Part shown: in pieces, positions 18,133-26,830 of the stretch | Layout: every line of letters starts with the position of its first letter | Numbering within the stretch: position 1 is the stretch's first letter | Assembly: GCA_900177435.1 (NCBI GenBank) | Contig: FXAI01000001.1 | Coordinates: forward strand, 683,361 to 747,360 | DNA from: Alteromonadaceae bacterium Bs31 | Lineage (GTDB): Bacteria > Pseudomonadota > Gammaproteobacteria > Pseudomonadales > Cellvibrionaceae | DNA: 64,000 nt | Reading direction: 5' to 3' | Made by a program: the position numbers and the translations under genes | Notes under the pieces: model-generated | Databases searched by the model: none | What the model was told of the DNA's origin: nothing | The model's input: the letters and a program-made list of their open reading frames with translations, nothing else

Positions 18133-19441
18133 CGCGAAAAACAAGCTCTCCAAGGCCCCGCTTCATTCCTGGTGAAAATACGTGTGTTTTTTCTATCACC
18201 CAGCCGGGTATCAGTTTCATTACTCCAGCCGTTGTAACCGGGTCTATGGGTCTCGGGCCTTTCTTTGGCGCTTCAAGACAATAATAGCCTTTTTCCGTGA
18301 GGCTATATTTTTGTGGTTGCAGGGGGATGTCGTTACCGGTGTACGAGAGCAGTAACACTCGCGTATCCGTCTTACAGTAAGGGAGCAAGCGTTTACCGAT
18401 AGCTTTAATCTGATCTTTAGTACAAAAATTAAAAATATCCCATAGCACAATTAACTCAAACTGAAAGCCCGTATTGAAACGAAGTGCCTCATCACTAATG
18501 GGGCGCTCCCTGACGTCTGTAATTGCTTCGTTTGCGAAGTTTCGCCAATGCAACGACGAGGGCAGGTCTTCTGTATATACGTTATTAAAATGCTCTCGCC
18601 AGAACTCCATATTTTGTGAAGACTTGTAGCCTAGATCGAGAATGGTATTTTTTCTTTCCAGTAAAGCCAGTATCGACTCAATGGCCGGTGAGGTAAATTG
18701 AGCTTCTCCGGTATTTGCTTTTGCAGATTGTCTTCTGTCTTTTGTTGGCGCTACGGTATTCTTTGCCTCTCTATGTGCCTGAATGGAATGGATTTCGGCA
18801 CTGGCTACATATTGTTTTCGCACGGACTTGTCATCGGTATAGCGCATAACGTGCTCTGCAATTCCCGAAGCCATGCCTTTTTCATTCATCAAATTATTGT
18901 GTAAGTAGTATTGGGGTATATGTTTGAGTAAGGCGGCTGTAGGGTGGTTTGCGATACGCCTTGGACTTACTTGCTGTGAAGAGATTTCCAGCAGGTATTG
19001 ATCCAATATTTTGAAACGAGCGGGTTGAGTAGGGATTTTCCCGTTCAGATATTTTATGGTGTGTAGCAAGGTGTTTGGTTTACAGAAGCTGTTTAACAAA
19101 GTAAACAGTTTGTGAATCACTGGTAAAGGCAGGTAATTAAGTAGATCCCAGGCAAGTATTACATCGAATTTATCTGTTTTTTTCTGTTCCTGTAAATATT
19201 TTTCCAAGCGAAAAATAAGGTTGTCGTCGGAAAGCTGCCCATTTTCTTCAATAAACTCATCAAGGTTTTCGAAATGAATTTTACAGCTAAGGGAAGACAG
19301 GAAATTAAAGTTGTCAGCAACCATAGAACCTAAATCAAGCACGCGATTCTGGCGTGAGGATTTAACTTCATTGTAGATGGTGGTGAGTCCTGGAGAGCGG
19401 TGTCTCATAGTAATAGGGCAGAGGCAGTGTGTGATAGGCAT
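18125..19441 (-). CDS. Protein with two tandem methyltransferase-like halves, function unknown
   Basis: About 438 residues containing the same fold twice. Half A (about 30-215) has RVLDLGS, then FDVILAWDLLNYLP, then KIPTQPARFKIL. Half B (about 265-438) has TILDLGY, FELIVLWDIFNFCT, and DIPLQPQKYSLT, and both halves end in a similar IP-(x)n-G segment. These resemble the core strands of Rossmann SAM methyltransferases, but motif I lacks the usual GxGxG, so cofactor binding is doubtful. It starts 30 bp after the bactofilin gene and is probably in its operon. The first ATG (19441) has no clear ribosome site; ATG at 19408 is an alternative. Confidence 0.75.
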   Translation of the reverse strand: MPITHCLCPITMRHRSPGLTTIYNEVKSSRQNRVLDLGSMVADNFNFLSSLSCKIHFENLDEFIEENGQLSDDNLIFRLEKYLQEQKKTDKFDVILAWDLLNYLPLPVIHKLFTLLNSFCKPNTLLHTIKYLNGKIPTQPARFKILDQYLLEISSQQVSPRRIANHPTAALLKHIPQYYLHNNLMNEKGMASGIAEHVMRYTDDKSVRKQYVASAEIHSIQAHREAKNTVAPTKDRRQSAKANTGEAQFTSPAIESILALLERKNTILDLGYKSSQNMEFWREHFNNVYTEDLPSSLHWRNFANEAITDVRERPISDEALRFNTGFQFELIVLWDIFNFCTKDQIKAIGKRLLPYCKTDTRVLLLSYTGNDIPLQPQKYSLTEKGYYCLEAPKKGPRPIDPVTTAGVMKLIPGWVIEKTHVFSPGMKRGLGELVFRVI

Positions 19442-19471
19442 TCACCACTGACTCTACCCGGGATGTAAGCT

Positions 19472-20050
19472 TTATTTGTTATCCGATTTGGAAGAGTTAT
19501 CTTGAGATGTAACCTTGCTGACAGCTGGAGAGCTGGCACCCATTTTCTGGAATTTATCTTTGTGAGATTCAATATCCATGTCAATGGAGCCGCGGAACTT
19601 CGCGCCATCTTCAAGTGTTACTCTCTCCGCGACGATGTTGCCCTTAACATTACTGGACGCGAGAATAGAAATACGCTCCTGACCAAACAAATCGCCTTCA
19701 ATGGTACCTTCGATAGTTACTGTTTTGGCAAGAACGTTTGCTTTTACCACGCCTTGTTCACCCACAGTGAGGGTATGATTTTTAAGGTCGATAGTGCCGT
19801 CCACTTGTCCTTGAATTAGTAAATCTTCCTCTCCCACCAGCTCGCCTTTAACGCGAATTTTAGGGCCGATAATTGCGGTGGGTGCTGCACTTCGTGTTGG
19901 CGCAGCCGAAATCGACGAAGGGGTAGAGCTTACGCTAGCACTGGGGCTTGCGGGCGAATGGGGTGCAGAAGATATGGTACTCGAACTCATGGATTCACCT
20001 CTGAGGGGTTCGCTGGAAGATTTAGAGTCACTACTTTTAAAACCACGCAT
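19472..20050 (-). CDS. Bactofilin family cytoskeletal protein
   Basis: Bactofilins polymerise without nucleotide into filaments that organise cell-wall or polar machinery. A Ser/Pro/Ala-rich N-terminal tail (1 to about 62) precedes the bactofilin beta-helix core (about 65-165). The core begins GPKIRVKGELVGEEDLLIQG and shows the regular repeats I-G-V/I-G/D of the family, for example ANVLAKTVTIEGTIEGDLFG. A charged C-terminal tail follows. 192 residues is normal. It lies directly upstream of the tandem methyltransferase-like gene. Cytoplasmic, membrane-associated through the N-terminal tail in some homologues. Confidence 0.9.
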   Translation of the reverse strand: MRGFKSSDSKSSSEPLRGESMSSSTISSAPHSPASPSASVSSTPSSISAAPTRSAAPTAIIGPKIRVKGELVGEEDLLIQGQVDGTIDLKNHTLTVGEQGVVKANVLAKTVTIEGTIEGDLFGQERISILASSNVKGNIVAERVTLEDGAKFRGSIDMDIESHKDKFQKMGASSPAVSKVTSQDNSSKSDNK

Positions 20051-20765
20051 TGAAAATTACTCCTGAAAGAGGACCAGGAACTACGTCAATGTAATAGTGG
20101 ATTGCGAAGCGCGAATCCGTACCAACCCTGGCAGAGAGAGAATACCTTAAATAGCGACGTATTACTGGAACAAGGCCCTTAAAAGGCCTGCCTAAACTCT
20201 AGCAACATAGCGCATATAGCGATAATGGCGCGCGACTAAACCTGCGCCACTTTATAGGTAGTAGTTCTCGTTTTGAATTTTGGTAACAATTAGTCACCAG
20301 CCCTAGTTCTTTTTAATATGTTTTAGTTCTGAACAGTCGAAAACCCCGAACACATTATTGTATGCATTGCTGGTTGTACGACAATTCTATTGGTGCTGTA
20401 TGCCCTGTTTACCCGATTGCCCACCATAGTGAGAGAGCAAGTCAAAAATATGACATAAGCACCCGTGCAATTTAATTTTTTTTCTGATGTTTAACAAGTG
20501 CTGTTATGTGTCTTTCGTCAATAAAGAAAAATGAATATGTGCGACTTGGATAGGGATTAATCAGATTATGAATGTATACAACGATATTAGAATTTTACTC
20601 ATCCAGTCATCACGTCTTGAAGCCATGAGTCTGTGAGCCGAAAAGAATCCAGTTAAGTATTTTAAACAATGAGCCTGCATGCTTTTCATTGTCATCAGGG
20701 CCTGGGTAAGGAACGCTCGTTTGAGAGAAAGAGTAGTGGCGCGCCAGGATTAAAAGGTGGTGGTG
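20051..20765. other. Long intergenic region between bactofilin and psp
   Basis: AT-rich sequence between divergent units with stop codons in all frames at short intervals. Open frames around 20610-20867 on either strand have no ribosome site and no protein-like pattern. There is no pspF gene here, unlike in enterobacteria where it lies divergent to pspA. I see no RNA gene. Confidence 0.5.
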
Positions 20766-20827
20766 AAATTTACCAACTGTTACGAGATATTCTTTTCTTT
20801 TGGCGTACCATACCAAGTGGTAAATTT
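20766..20827 (+). promoter_or_regulatory. Inverted repeat, candidate PspF enhancer site
   Basis: AAATTTACCA (20766-20775) and TGGTAAATTT (20818-20827) are perfect inverted copies 42 bp apart. They sit roughly 90-150 bp upstream of the predicted psp transcription start, where PspF-type enhancer sites are found in known systems. Binding by PspF is inference. Confidence 0.4.
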
Positions 20828-20888
20828 GGCTCGTTTGGCTTACCAAGGAAAAGTGCTTAAAAAACAATAGGATACAGCGCTTAAAAAG

Positions 20889-20904
20889 TTGGCACGCTTT
20901 CTGT
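20889..20904 (+). promoter_or_regulatory. Sigma-54 promoter of the psp operon
   Basis: TTGGCACG-N5-TGT places the -24 GG (20891-20892) exactly 12 bp from the -12 GT (20903-20904). This is the spacing required by sigma-54 holoenzyme and close to the known enterobacterial pspA promoter form. It lies 111 bp before the pspA ATG. Confidence 0.8.
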
Positions 20905-21014
20905 TATAGAGATACTGTGGTTGGCACTGATGTTCCCCAATTAGCTGGGTACGAAGTACAAGTGTCATTTAGCCGGGCCTTCCGGCAATTTAGCAAAGCC
21001 AAGGAGACTAGAAG

Positions 21015-21689
21015 ATGGGCATTTTTTCCCGATTCTCAGATATTATTAATTCAAACATCAACGCACTGCTGGATAAAGCTGAAGATCCAGAAAAAATGGT
21101 GCGCCTCATTATCCAAGAGATGGAAGAAACTCTAGTGGAGGTGCGCACAGTATCGGCAAAAGCCATTGCCGATAAGAAGGAGTTGTTGCGGCGTAAACAG
21201 TGGTTGGCGGATCAGGCCGACTCATGGGAACAGAAAGCCGAACTGGCAATCCAGAAAGGTCGGGAAGACCTGGCCAAAGGCGCACTGGCAGAAAAACTCA
21301 AGTTCCTTAACGACGGGGAAGCAGTGGATTCAGAGCTGGAGGCTATCGAAGAAAATCTGCAGACACTGGAGGGTGAAATCACCCAATTGCAGCATAAGAT
21401 TACTGAAGCCAGGGCGCGCCAAAAGTCACTGGTGTCTCGCCAGAAAACCGCCAGCTCGAAGCTCAAGGTGCGTATGGTGCTGCAGGGCGGTTCAGTGGAT
21501 GAAACCCTGTCTAAGCTGGAAGGCTATGAGCGCAAGTTGGATGAACTGGAGGGTAAGGCGGAGTCCATGGATATGGGCAAGAAAACGTTGGCCGATGAAA
21601 TAGAGCAGTTGGCGAAAGATGAGGAAATCGAAGCGCAACTGGCCGCGCTGAAAGAGAAGGTCCAGGAAAAATCTAACGAAAAGAATTAA
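21015..21689 (+). CDS. pspA: Phage shock protein A
   Basis: PspA (ESCRT-III/IM30 superfamily) binds damaged inner membrane, preserves the proton gradient and, in the classical system, inhibits the activator PspF. The 224-residue protein is almost wholly helical. An amphipathic N-terminal helix (MGIFSRFSDIINSNINALLDKAEDPEKMVR) is followed by long coiled coils with the WEQKAELAIQKGREDLAKGAL motif. ATG at 21015 has AAGGAGA upstream. It is the first gene of the psp operon behind a sigma-54-type promoter and is followed 23 bp later by pspB. Confidence 0.96.
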   Translation: MGIFSRFSDIINSNINALLDKAEDPEKMVRLIIQEMEETLVEVRTVSAKAIADKKELLRRKQWLADQADSWEQKAELAIQKGREDLAKGALAEKLKFLNDGEAVDSELEAIEENLQTLEGEITQLQHKITEARARQKSLVSRQKTASSKLKVRMVLQGGSVDETLSKLEGYERKLDELEGKAESMDMGKKTLADEIEQLAKDEEIEAQLAALKEKVQEKSNEKN

Positions 21690-21712
21690 CGAACGAGTAT
21701 AGGGAGTATCAA

Positions 21713-21943
21713 ATGGAAGCTATTCAAGCTCCACTAATAGTGTTTTTGGTCATAGTGGCGCCCATTTGGATTGCCATGCATTACCGGCACAAGAACAAAT
21801 CCAAACCCTTGGCCGCTGAGTCCATGGAGGACAAGAAAAAGATCGAGGAATTACTGGCGATGGCAGAAAAAATGGAGAACCGGATTGAGACACTGGAATC
21901 CATTTTAGACAGGCAGGATGCGAACTGGAGGCATGATGTATGA
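21713..21943 (+). CDS. pspB: Phage shock protein B
   Basis: Small inner-membrane protein that, with PspC, senses membrane stress and recruits PspA. The 76 residues comprise one transmembrane helix (about 7-24, LIVFLVIVAPIWIAMHY) and a cytoplasmic coiled coil. The coiled coil ends in the family signature MENRIETLESILDRQDANWR, nearly identical to E. coli PspB. The stop overlaps the pspC start (ATGA), which implies translational coupling. Confidence 0.95.
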   Translation: MEAIQAPLIVFLVIVAPIWIAMHYRHKNKSKPLAAESMEDKKKIEELLAMAEKMENRIETLESILDRQDANWRHDV

Positions 21944-22320
21944 GCGAGTTCAGGAGTCAAAAAAAGCTGTACCGCAATCGAAAAAAAGGAATGATTGGCG
22001 GAATCTGTGCGGGACTATCGGACTACTTTGATGTCGATGTGGTGCTCATTCGCATAATCGCAGTAACTTGTTTCTTTTTTACTTTGCAAGTTGCCTTTAT
22101 TGCCTACGTGATTGCTTATTTTGTTTTGAATGAGGACCCACGTGCATTGACCAATGAGAGTGGTGAATTAAATTCAAATTTTCGCTATTCCTATGAGCGC
22201 AAAGCAGTGTTCAATAGTGTGCACGATCGCTTTAGCAAGGTAGAGGGCCGTATCCGTAAAATGGAAGCTTACGTAACGTCCCCCCGTTTTAAACTAAGCG
22301 ATGAAATAGACAAATTGTAG
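21940..22320 (+). CDS. pspC: Phage shock protein C
   Basis: Membrane sensor of the Psp response. The PspC domain is at residues 10-65: LYRNRKKGMIGGICAGLSDYFDVDVVLIR, then a transmembrane helix (about 40-62) ending AYFVLNEDP. The remaining periplasmic or cytoplasmic tail (66-126) includes a helix that could form a short zipper (VHDRFSKVEGRIRKMEAYVTS). 126 residues is close to E. coli PspC (119). It overlaps pspB by 4 bp. Confidence 0.95.
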   Translation: MSEFRSQKKLYRNRKKGMIGGICAGLSDYFDVDVVLIRIIAVTCFFFTLQVAFIAYVIAYFVLNEDPRALTNESGELNSNFRYSYERKAVFNSVHDRFSKVEGRIRKMEAYVTSPRFKLSDEIDKL

Positions 22321-22356
22321 TTTTTAAATACGAATACTGACATAGGATGAAGCAAA

Positions 22357-22758
22357 ATGGGCTCTCATAGTGCATGTAGCGAGCAGTATATCGAAAGTGA
22401 CCAGCGGTTTTATGGGAAAATTACTGAAAAAGGACTGGGTGGTATTGAGAGTAGTTCTGAATATCGCGACTTGAGTACAAAAGCCGTTTCGGTATTTTGG
22501 GCGGTAATAAAAGGTATCTTTATCGCGAGTGTTGCCACAGTTGCTGTTCCAGCTTTATTCTTTTTCACAATGATATTGCTGGCGGATGTAACGAGTGTAG
22601 AAAGTACAGCACTTAGACTTATCAGCCGAGTTGATGGCTATGTTGGAATGCTAATGGTATTAAACCTTGTGATTGTTCTGATCGGTTTTACTGTGCCGGA
22701 TATTTTACACCGCAAGTCGCGTAATTCGTACAACAAGTCGCTTAATTCGTACAAGTAG
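22357..22758 (+). CDS. Two-helix membrane protein at the end of the psp operon, function unknown
   Basis: A 133-residue protein with two hydrophobic segments, about 48-75 (AVIKGIFIASVATVAVPALFF) and 93-114 (YVGMLMVLNLVIVLIGF), and a polar N-terminus. I do not recognise the family; it is not a clear PspD, which is smaller. It lies 36 bp after pspC and just before a strong terminator, so it should be induced with psp. Its last residues contain an in-frame 21-bp tandem duplication (22714-22755) encoding KSRNSYN then KSLNSYK. Confidence 0.7.
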   Translation: MGSHSACSEQYIESDQRFYGKITEKGLGGIESSSEYRDLSTKAVSVFWAVIKGIFIASVATVAVPALFFFTMILLADVTSVESTALRLISRVDGYVGMLMVLNLVIVLIGFTVPDILHRKSRNSYNKSLNSYK

Positions 22759-22763
22759 TTATT

Positions 22764-22796
22764 AGGTGTCTTTCGAGAGATTGACACTTTTTTTTT
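22764..22796 (+). terminator. Intrinsic terminator of the psp operon
   Basis: AGGTGTC (22764-22770) pairs with GACACTT (22783-22789) around TTTCGAGAGATT and is followed by an unbroken run of T to 22796. It starts 6 bp after the last psp-operon gene. Confidence 0.75.
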
Positions 22797-22834
22797 GTAA
22801 GTATCTGTCCAAAGTTTATTTCGTACTTATTTAT

Positions 22835-22870
22835 AAAGTGGGCCAAGAAGCCGTTGGCCCGGCCCACTTT
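22835..22870 (-). terminator. Hairpin downstream of the first GH94 gene
   Basis: AAAGTGGGCC and GGCCCACTTT form a perfect 10-bp stem 33 bp past the stop of the minus-strand phosphorylase. An inner GGCC/GGCC pairing is also possible. The minus-strand tail (ATAAATAAG) is only moderately U-rich. Confidence 0.6.
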
Positions 22871-22902
22871 CTCTGATGGTAATTACAAGAACGGGACCAT
22901 AT

Positions 22903-25296
22903 TTAACCCATAATTACCAGAACACTTGTATGTTCAGTGCAGCTATTGGTATCGATTGTATTTCCCTCGTAGCTTTCTCCATTAACAGTAATAGATTGAA
23001 TGCCTTTCTGCACCCCTTTAGGGTTCTGCACTTCAATGTGAAATGTTATTCCCCTGAACGTACGCGTGGCTTTAAAACCGCTCCAGCTTGAAGGTATACA
23101 GGGGTCTATTGTCAAACCCTTGTATTCTGGCCGAATACCCAGCATGTATTGCGAGCTGGCGTGATAGGCCCAGGTTGCTGCGCCGGTTAACCACGGAAGG
23201 CGAGAGGCTCCATAGCGTGGGCTGTATTTACTGTGAGTACTCTGGCAATACACGTAAGGCTCGCTTTCGCGAATTTCTGCCTTTTCATTAAATGCGGCGG
23301 GCATAAAACTGCGAAGGTATTGATAGCTTCTGTCGCCATTGCCGAGCAGGCTCTCGGCCATAACAACCCAGCCTTGGGTATGGCAAAACACCGCGCCGTT
23401 TTCTTTCATTCCCGGGTTAAAGAGGCGGGCGCGCATTATGTCGGGGTCCAGTTTTGTAACGGGTGGATCAAGTACCATTAAGCCGGCGTCGGTGGCCAGG
23501 CGCTGCTTTACACTGTTCATCGCCAAGTGCGCCTTCTCTTTGCTGGCGTGTCCGCTGATAACTGACCAGCTTTGTGGGTTAAGGAAGATAGAAGCCTCTT
23601 CGTTTTCGCAAGAACCAAAAACAAAGCCGTCTACACGAAATGCGCGGCGGTACCATTCACCATCCCAGCAGTGTTGGTCGAGATTCTTGTCGAGTATTTC
23701 CAGATAGGTTTCGGCCCAGGCTACTTCATGGGCTTGCTCTTTCATTTCACAAATTTCAACATAAGTCGCCAAAGCATAGCGCAGCTGTAGCGCAACAAAT
23801 ACGGTTTCACCGTCTTGTCCCAGTACTAGACAATCGTTCCAGTCAGCCAATAGGCCGCAGGGCAGGCCGTGCTTACCCAGGCGGTTCAGGCTGAACTCAA
23901 TGGCGCGTTTCATATGGCCGAGCACGCTGTCTTCTCCCTCATCGGCGTAGGGCAAAACCTTGTCATAAAACGATAAGTCGCCAGTTTCCTTAACCAGTGA
24001 AGGGATAGTGTTAAACAGCCACAGGCTGTCATCGGAGCGATATTCCGACTCTTTTGGTCGCGCCTCTGAACCGGGTGAATGGGCGAAAGGTTTAACCACC
24101 GGCATGGCACCGCCAGTACTCACTTGGCCTGTGAGCATTAATTCGAGTCGTTGCTGTGCTTCTGCGGGGATGGAGTGGAGGGTGCCCAGCATGTCCTGCA
24201 CTGTATCCCGGTAACCGAGGCCATCTCGCTCGCCGTTGTACACCAGGCTGGCAGCGCGAGACCAGGCGAAGGTAATCAGGCAGTTGTAGGGGTTCCAGGT
24301 ATTGAAAAAGCTATTTAGTTCGGCATCAGGGGTTTCGATGGTGAAATTATCCAGGCGCGAGTGCCAATAGTTCTTAACATCAGCCAAGGCCGCTCTAACG
24401 CAACTCATATCCGCATAACGTTGCTGAGCTTTCAGGCCTTCATCTTCCGCTCTGCCTATTCCCATAATGACGCAAAAGTCTTTTGTCTCACCGGGAGCCA
24501 GCTCAATGTCAATTTGCAGAGTGCCACAGCCATTATCGGCCACTGCCAGAGATTGGCCGCACTCGCCGCGCTCCACGGTCTGGGGATTGTGATAGCTGCG
24601 ATAAGGGCCGAGGAATTTCTCCCGATCGGTATCATAGCCGCTAACTTCCGCTCCGCTGATGGCGAGGAAAGTGTGCCGCCCCTGATCGGCATCTTGAAAG
24701 TTCTCTGGGTTGGGGTCCATGCTGACATTGGTACCGTGATCAACAATGCCATTGTGCACACTCATTTTTACGATGTAGGCGGAATACTGCAGATTGAGCA
24801 GGTCGTTTGTGAGGTTCCAGTTATTGGTGTATTCCACAAAGGTGAACAGGCGCAGTTTACGTGGCCTGTCGCTGGTATTTGTTACTTTGGTGTACCACAG
24901 CTCATTGCTTTCACCCAGGGGAACAAAATAACTGGTTTTAGACTGAATGCCTGAATAAGTTGATGTGATGGTGGAGTAAGCTGTGCCGTGTCGACATTCG
25001 GACTGGAATTCATCCAAATTTTTGCCTACTGGCTGCCAGGCATTGGACCAGTAGTCACCGTTTTCCTGGTCTCGTATGTAGATATTGCGCCCTGGTTGAT
25101 CCATAGGCACGGCATTTGAGCGGTAGCGAGTAAAGCGCCCTTGTGCCGCCGATTTATAGAAGCTATATCCGCCTGCGTTATTGGTAATGATTGCGCCGTA
25201 TTCTGTGGAACCCAGATAATTTGTCCAGGAGCGAGGTGTGTCTGGACGAGTGATAACATATTCGCGCGCTTCGTCGTCAAAGTAACCGTATTTCAT
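22903..25296 (-). CDS. GH94 glycoside phosphorylase (cellobionate/chitobiose-type, specificity uncertain)
   Basis: GH94 enzymes cleave beta-linked disaccharides with phosphate, releasing a sugar 1-phosphate. The 797-residue protein starts MKYGYFDDEAREYVITRPDTP and has the N-terminal beta-sandwich, linker helices, the (alpha/alpha)6 barrel and the C-terminal GITFHIEVQNPKGVQKG sheet. The general acid is D485 in LLADWNDCL. The N-terminal third (NAGGYSFYKSAAQGRFTR, MDQPGR) looks closer to cellobionic-acid and N,N'-diacetylchitobiose phosphorylases (both near 800 residues) than to cellobiose phosphorylase, which is encoded separately at 30422-32857. Cytoplasmic. It stands alone on the minus strand. 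Confidence 0.88.
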   Translation of the reverse strand: MKYGYFDDEAREYVITRPDTPRSWTNYLGSTEYGAIITNNAGGYSFYKSAAQGRFTRYRSNAVPMDQPGRNIYIRDQENGDYWSNAWQPVGKNLDEFQSECRHGTAYSTITSTYSGIQSKTSYFVPLGESNELWYTKVTNTSDRPRKLRLFTFVEYTNNWNLTNDLLNLQYSAYIVKMSVHNGIVDHGTNVSMDPNPENFQDADQGRHTFLAISGAEVSGYDTDREKFLGPYRSYHNPQTVERGECGQSLAVADNGCGTLQIDIELAPGETKDFCVIMGIGRAEDEGLKAQQRYADMSCVRAALADVKNYWHSRLDNFTIETPDAELNSFFNTWNPYNCLITFAWSRAASLVYNGERDGLGYRDTVQDMLGTLHSIPAEAQQRLELMLTGQVSTGGAMPVVKPFAHSPGSEARPKESEYRSDDSLWLFNTIPSLVKETGDLSFYDKVLPYADEGEDSVLGHMKRAIEFSLNRLGKHGLPCGLLADWNDCLVLGQDGETVFVALQLRYALATYVEICEMKEQAHEVAWAETYLEILDKNLDQHCWDGEWYRRAFRVDGFVFGSCENEEASIFLNPQSWSVISGHASKEKAHLAMNSVKQRLATDAGLMVLDPPVTKLDPDIMRARLFNPGMKENGAVFCHTQGWVVMAESLLGNGDRSYQYLRSFMPAAFNEKAEIRESEPYVYCQSTHSKYSPRYGASRLPWLTGAATWAYHASSQYMLGIRPEYKGLTIDPCIPSSWSGFKATRTFRGITFHIEVQNPKGVQKGIQSITVNGESYEGNTIDTNSCTEHTSVLVIMG

Positions 25297-25495
25297 TTTC
25301 GTTCTCGGTAGGTTAGAGATCTTGGCTAAGAGAAAAGGGGCAATTCTTGTTGTTTTGTGCGCCCTTGGCAGTGGAGAGAATTATAAATAAGTTGTTTTAC
25401 CTTGTCCTCTTATGGAACCCGTTTCATGTGAGTAGACATGATTAGATTCCAGCACTATTATCCATTCACGTTAATGTCATTAGGTAGTAGGCTTC

Positions 25496-26830
25496 TTGGA
25501 TAATCATACGCATAGCTATTGTCAGCAAATTTTACTCCTGTGGGTTTTCACTCTAAGTGTTCTTTTGAGCGCTATTCCAGTGCAAGCGCAACAGCAAAGC
25601 TCGGGGCAGGCAGAAAAAGCATTTGCTGAATTTGGCTCCTCCATATATCAAGTACGCATTATTAATATCAAATCACAGAACCTGAATAGTTCAGGCAGCG
25701 GTTTTTACGTGGGAGATGGCCAACTGTTCGCCACTAATTACCACGTTGTGTCTTCGGTGGTTCTTGAGCCAGATGAATACAAAATAATTATAGAGATGGG
25801 GCCGGAAAAAGTAGAGCTGGACGTGGTTGCCATCGATGTTGTTAACGATCTTGCATTGCTGCGTGTTCCCAGATTGGGTAAAGCCTTGAGTTTGCGTGAA
25901 AGTATTCCCGCCAAAGGGGAAAAAATGTTTTCTATCGGCAACCCCCACAATATAGGCATGACCATCGTGGAGGGTAATTACAACGGCTTGGCAGATGACT
26001 ATGTTTTTGACCGCATTCATTTTTCCGGGGCATTGAACCCAGGCATGAGTGGTGGCCCGACCATTGATGCAAAAGGTCGTGTGGTGGGTGTTAATGTGCA
26101 GACAGCCGGAAATCAGGTTGGGTTTTTGGTTCCAGTAGAAAAATTATCGGAACTTCTATCGTCGGTAAATTCTCAAAAAGCAGAGAGCGAGGAGTTGGAC
26201 AATCTGTCTACTCTCGAAACCTATCAAAAACTGCAGCTTGGTATCGGTAATCAAATCCTCGCTTCTACAGCTAAGTTGATTGAAGAGATTAATGAAACTG
26301 TATGGCCCCGAGAAGAACTGGCAGATGGGCTGGTGGTGGGCAAGATTCATCCTGGATTTCACTGCTGGGGACAAAGTGATACGGATGAGAAAGATAAAAT
26401 TACTACCGTGCGAAAAAGCTGCAACAGCAGGCAGTCTATCTACGTTTCCAGCGAGCTTAGCTCAGGGTTTTTTGAATACGAGTTTCAGTTTGTTGAGGCT
26501 GAAGAATGGCCGGAAACGGCATTTTACCAATACGCGTCACTGGAATTTTCTCAGGGCAGGCCATCTAACCGAGCGGGTGAAGACGACGTAGACAACTTTT
26601 CCTGCATTAATGATGTGATCGAGCGCAAGCCAGGAGAAATGCGGCGTAAAGCTGCTTTTTGTTCCAGGCCCTATAAAAAATATCCGGGTTTGTATGACGT
26701 TTTCTATATGGCTGTTACTACGCAAAAAAATGATAGAGCATTAATGGAGCACTTCTGCTTATCTGGTGTGAGTAAGGAGAATTCGGATAGCTTCCTACAG
26801 AAGTTTATTTCGCAGGTGGAATGGAAATGA
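25496..26830 (+). CDS. Secreted trypsin-like serine protease with a C-terminal unknown domain
   Basis: A signal peptide (about residues 10-32, ending VQAQ) leads into a chymotrypsin-fold protease (about 40-225) of the DegP/trypsin_2 type. The triad is visible as H83 (NYHVV), D118 (NDLALL) and S185 in GMSGGP. There is no PDZ domain. The C-terminal 200 residues are of unknown type, with six or more cysteines (HCWGQ, KSCNSR, FSCIND, FCSR, HFCLSG) suggesting disulfides and periplasmic location. The start is TTG at 25496; no ATG lies upstream of the signal peptide in frame. It overlaps the following FHA gene by 10 bp, so the two are translationally coupled. Confidence 0.82.
   Translation: MDNHTHSYCQQILLLWVFTLSVLLSAIPVQAQQQSSGQAEKAFAEFGSSIYQVRIINIKSQNLNSSGSGFYVGDGQLFATNYHVVSSVVLEPDEYKIIIEMGPEKVELDVVAIDVVNDLALLRVPRLGKALSLRESIPAKGEKMFSIGNPHNIGMTIVEGNYNGLADDYVFDRIHFSGALNPGMSGGPTIDAKGRVVGVNVQTAGNQVGFLVPVEKLSELLSSVNSQKAESEELDNLSTLETYQKLQLGIGNQILASTAKLIEEINETVWPREELADGLVVGKIHPGFHCWGQSDTDEKDKITTVRKSCNSRQSIYVSSELSSGFFEYEFQFVEAEEWPETAFYQYASLEFSQGRPSNRAGEDDVDNFSCINDVIERKPGEMRRKAAFCSRPYKKYPGLYDVFYMAVTTQKNDRALMEHFCLSGVSKENSDSFLQKFISQVEWK

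Noticed and set aside
20610-20867. Open frames of 63-85 codons on both strands upstream of psp
   Set aside because: No ribosome sites, no protein-like composition, and they overlap the candidate enhancer repeat and the sigma-54 promoter approach region.
24361-24954. 197-codon open frame antisense to the first GH94 gene
   Set aside because: Same reason: the opposite strand encodes conserved GH94 sequence and this frame has no recognisable domain.
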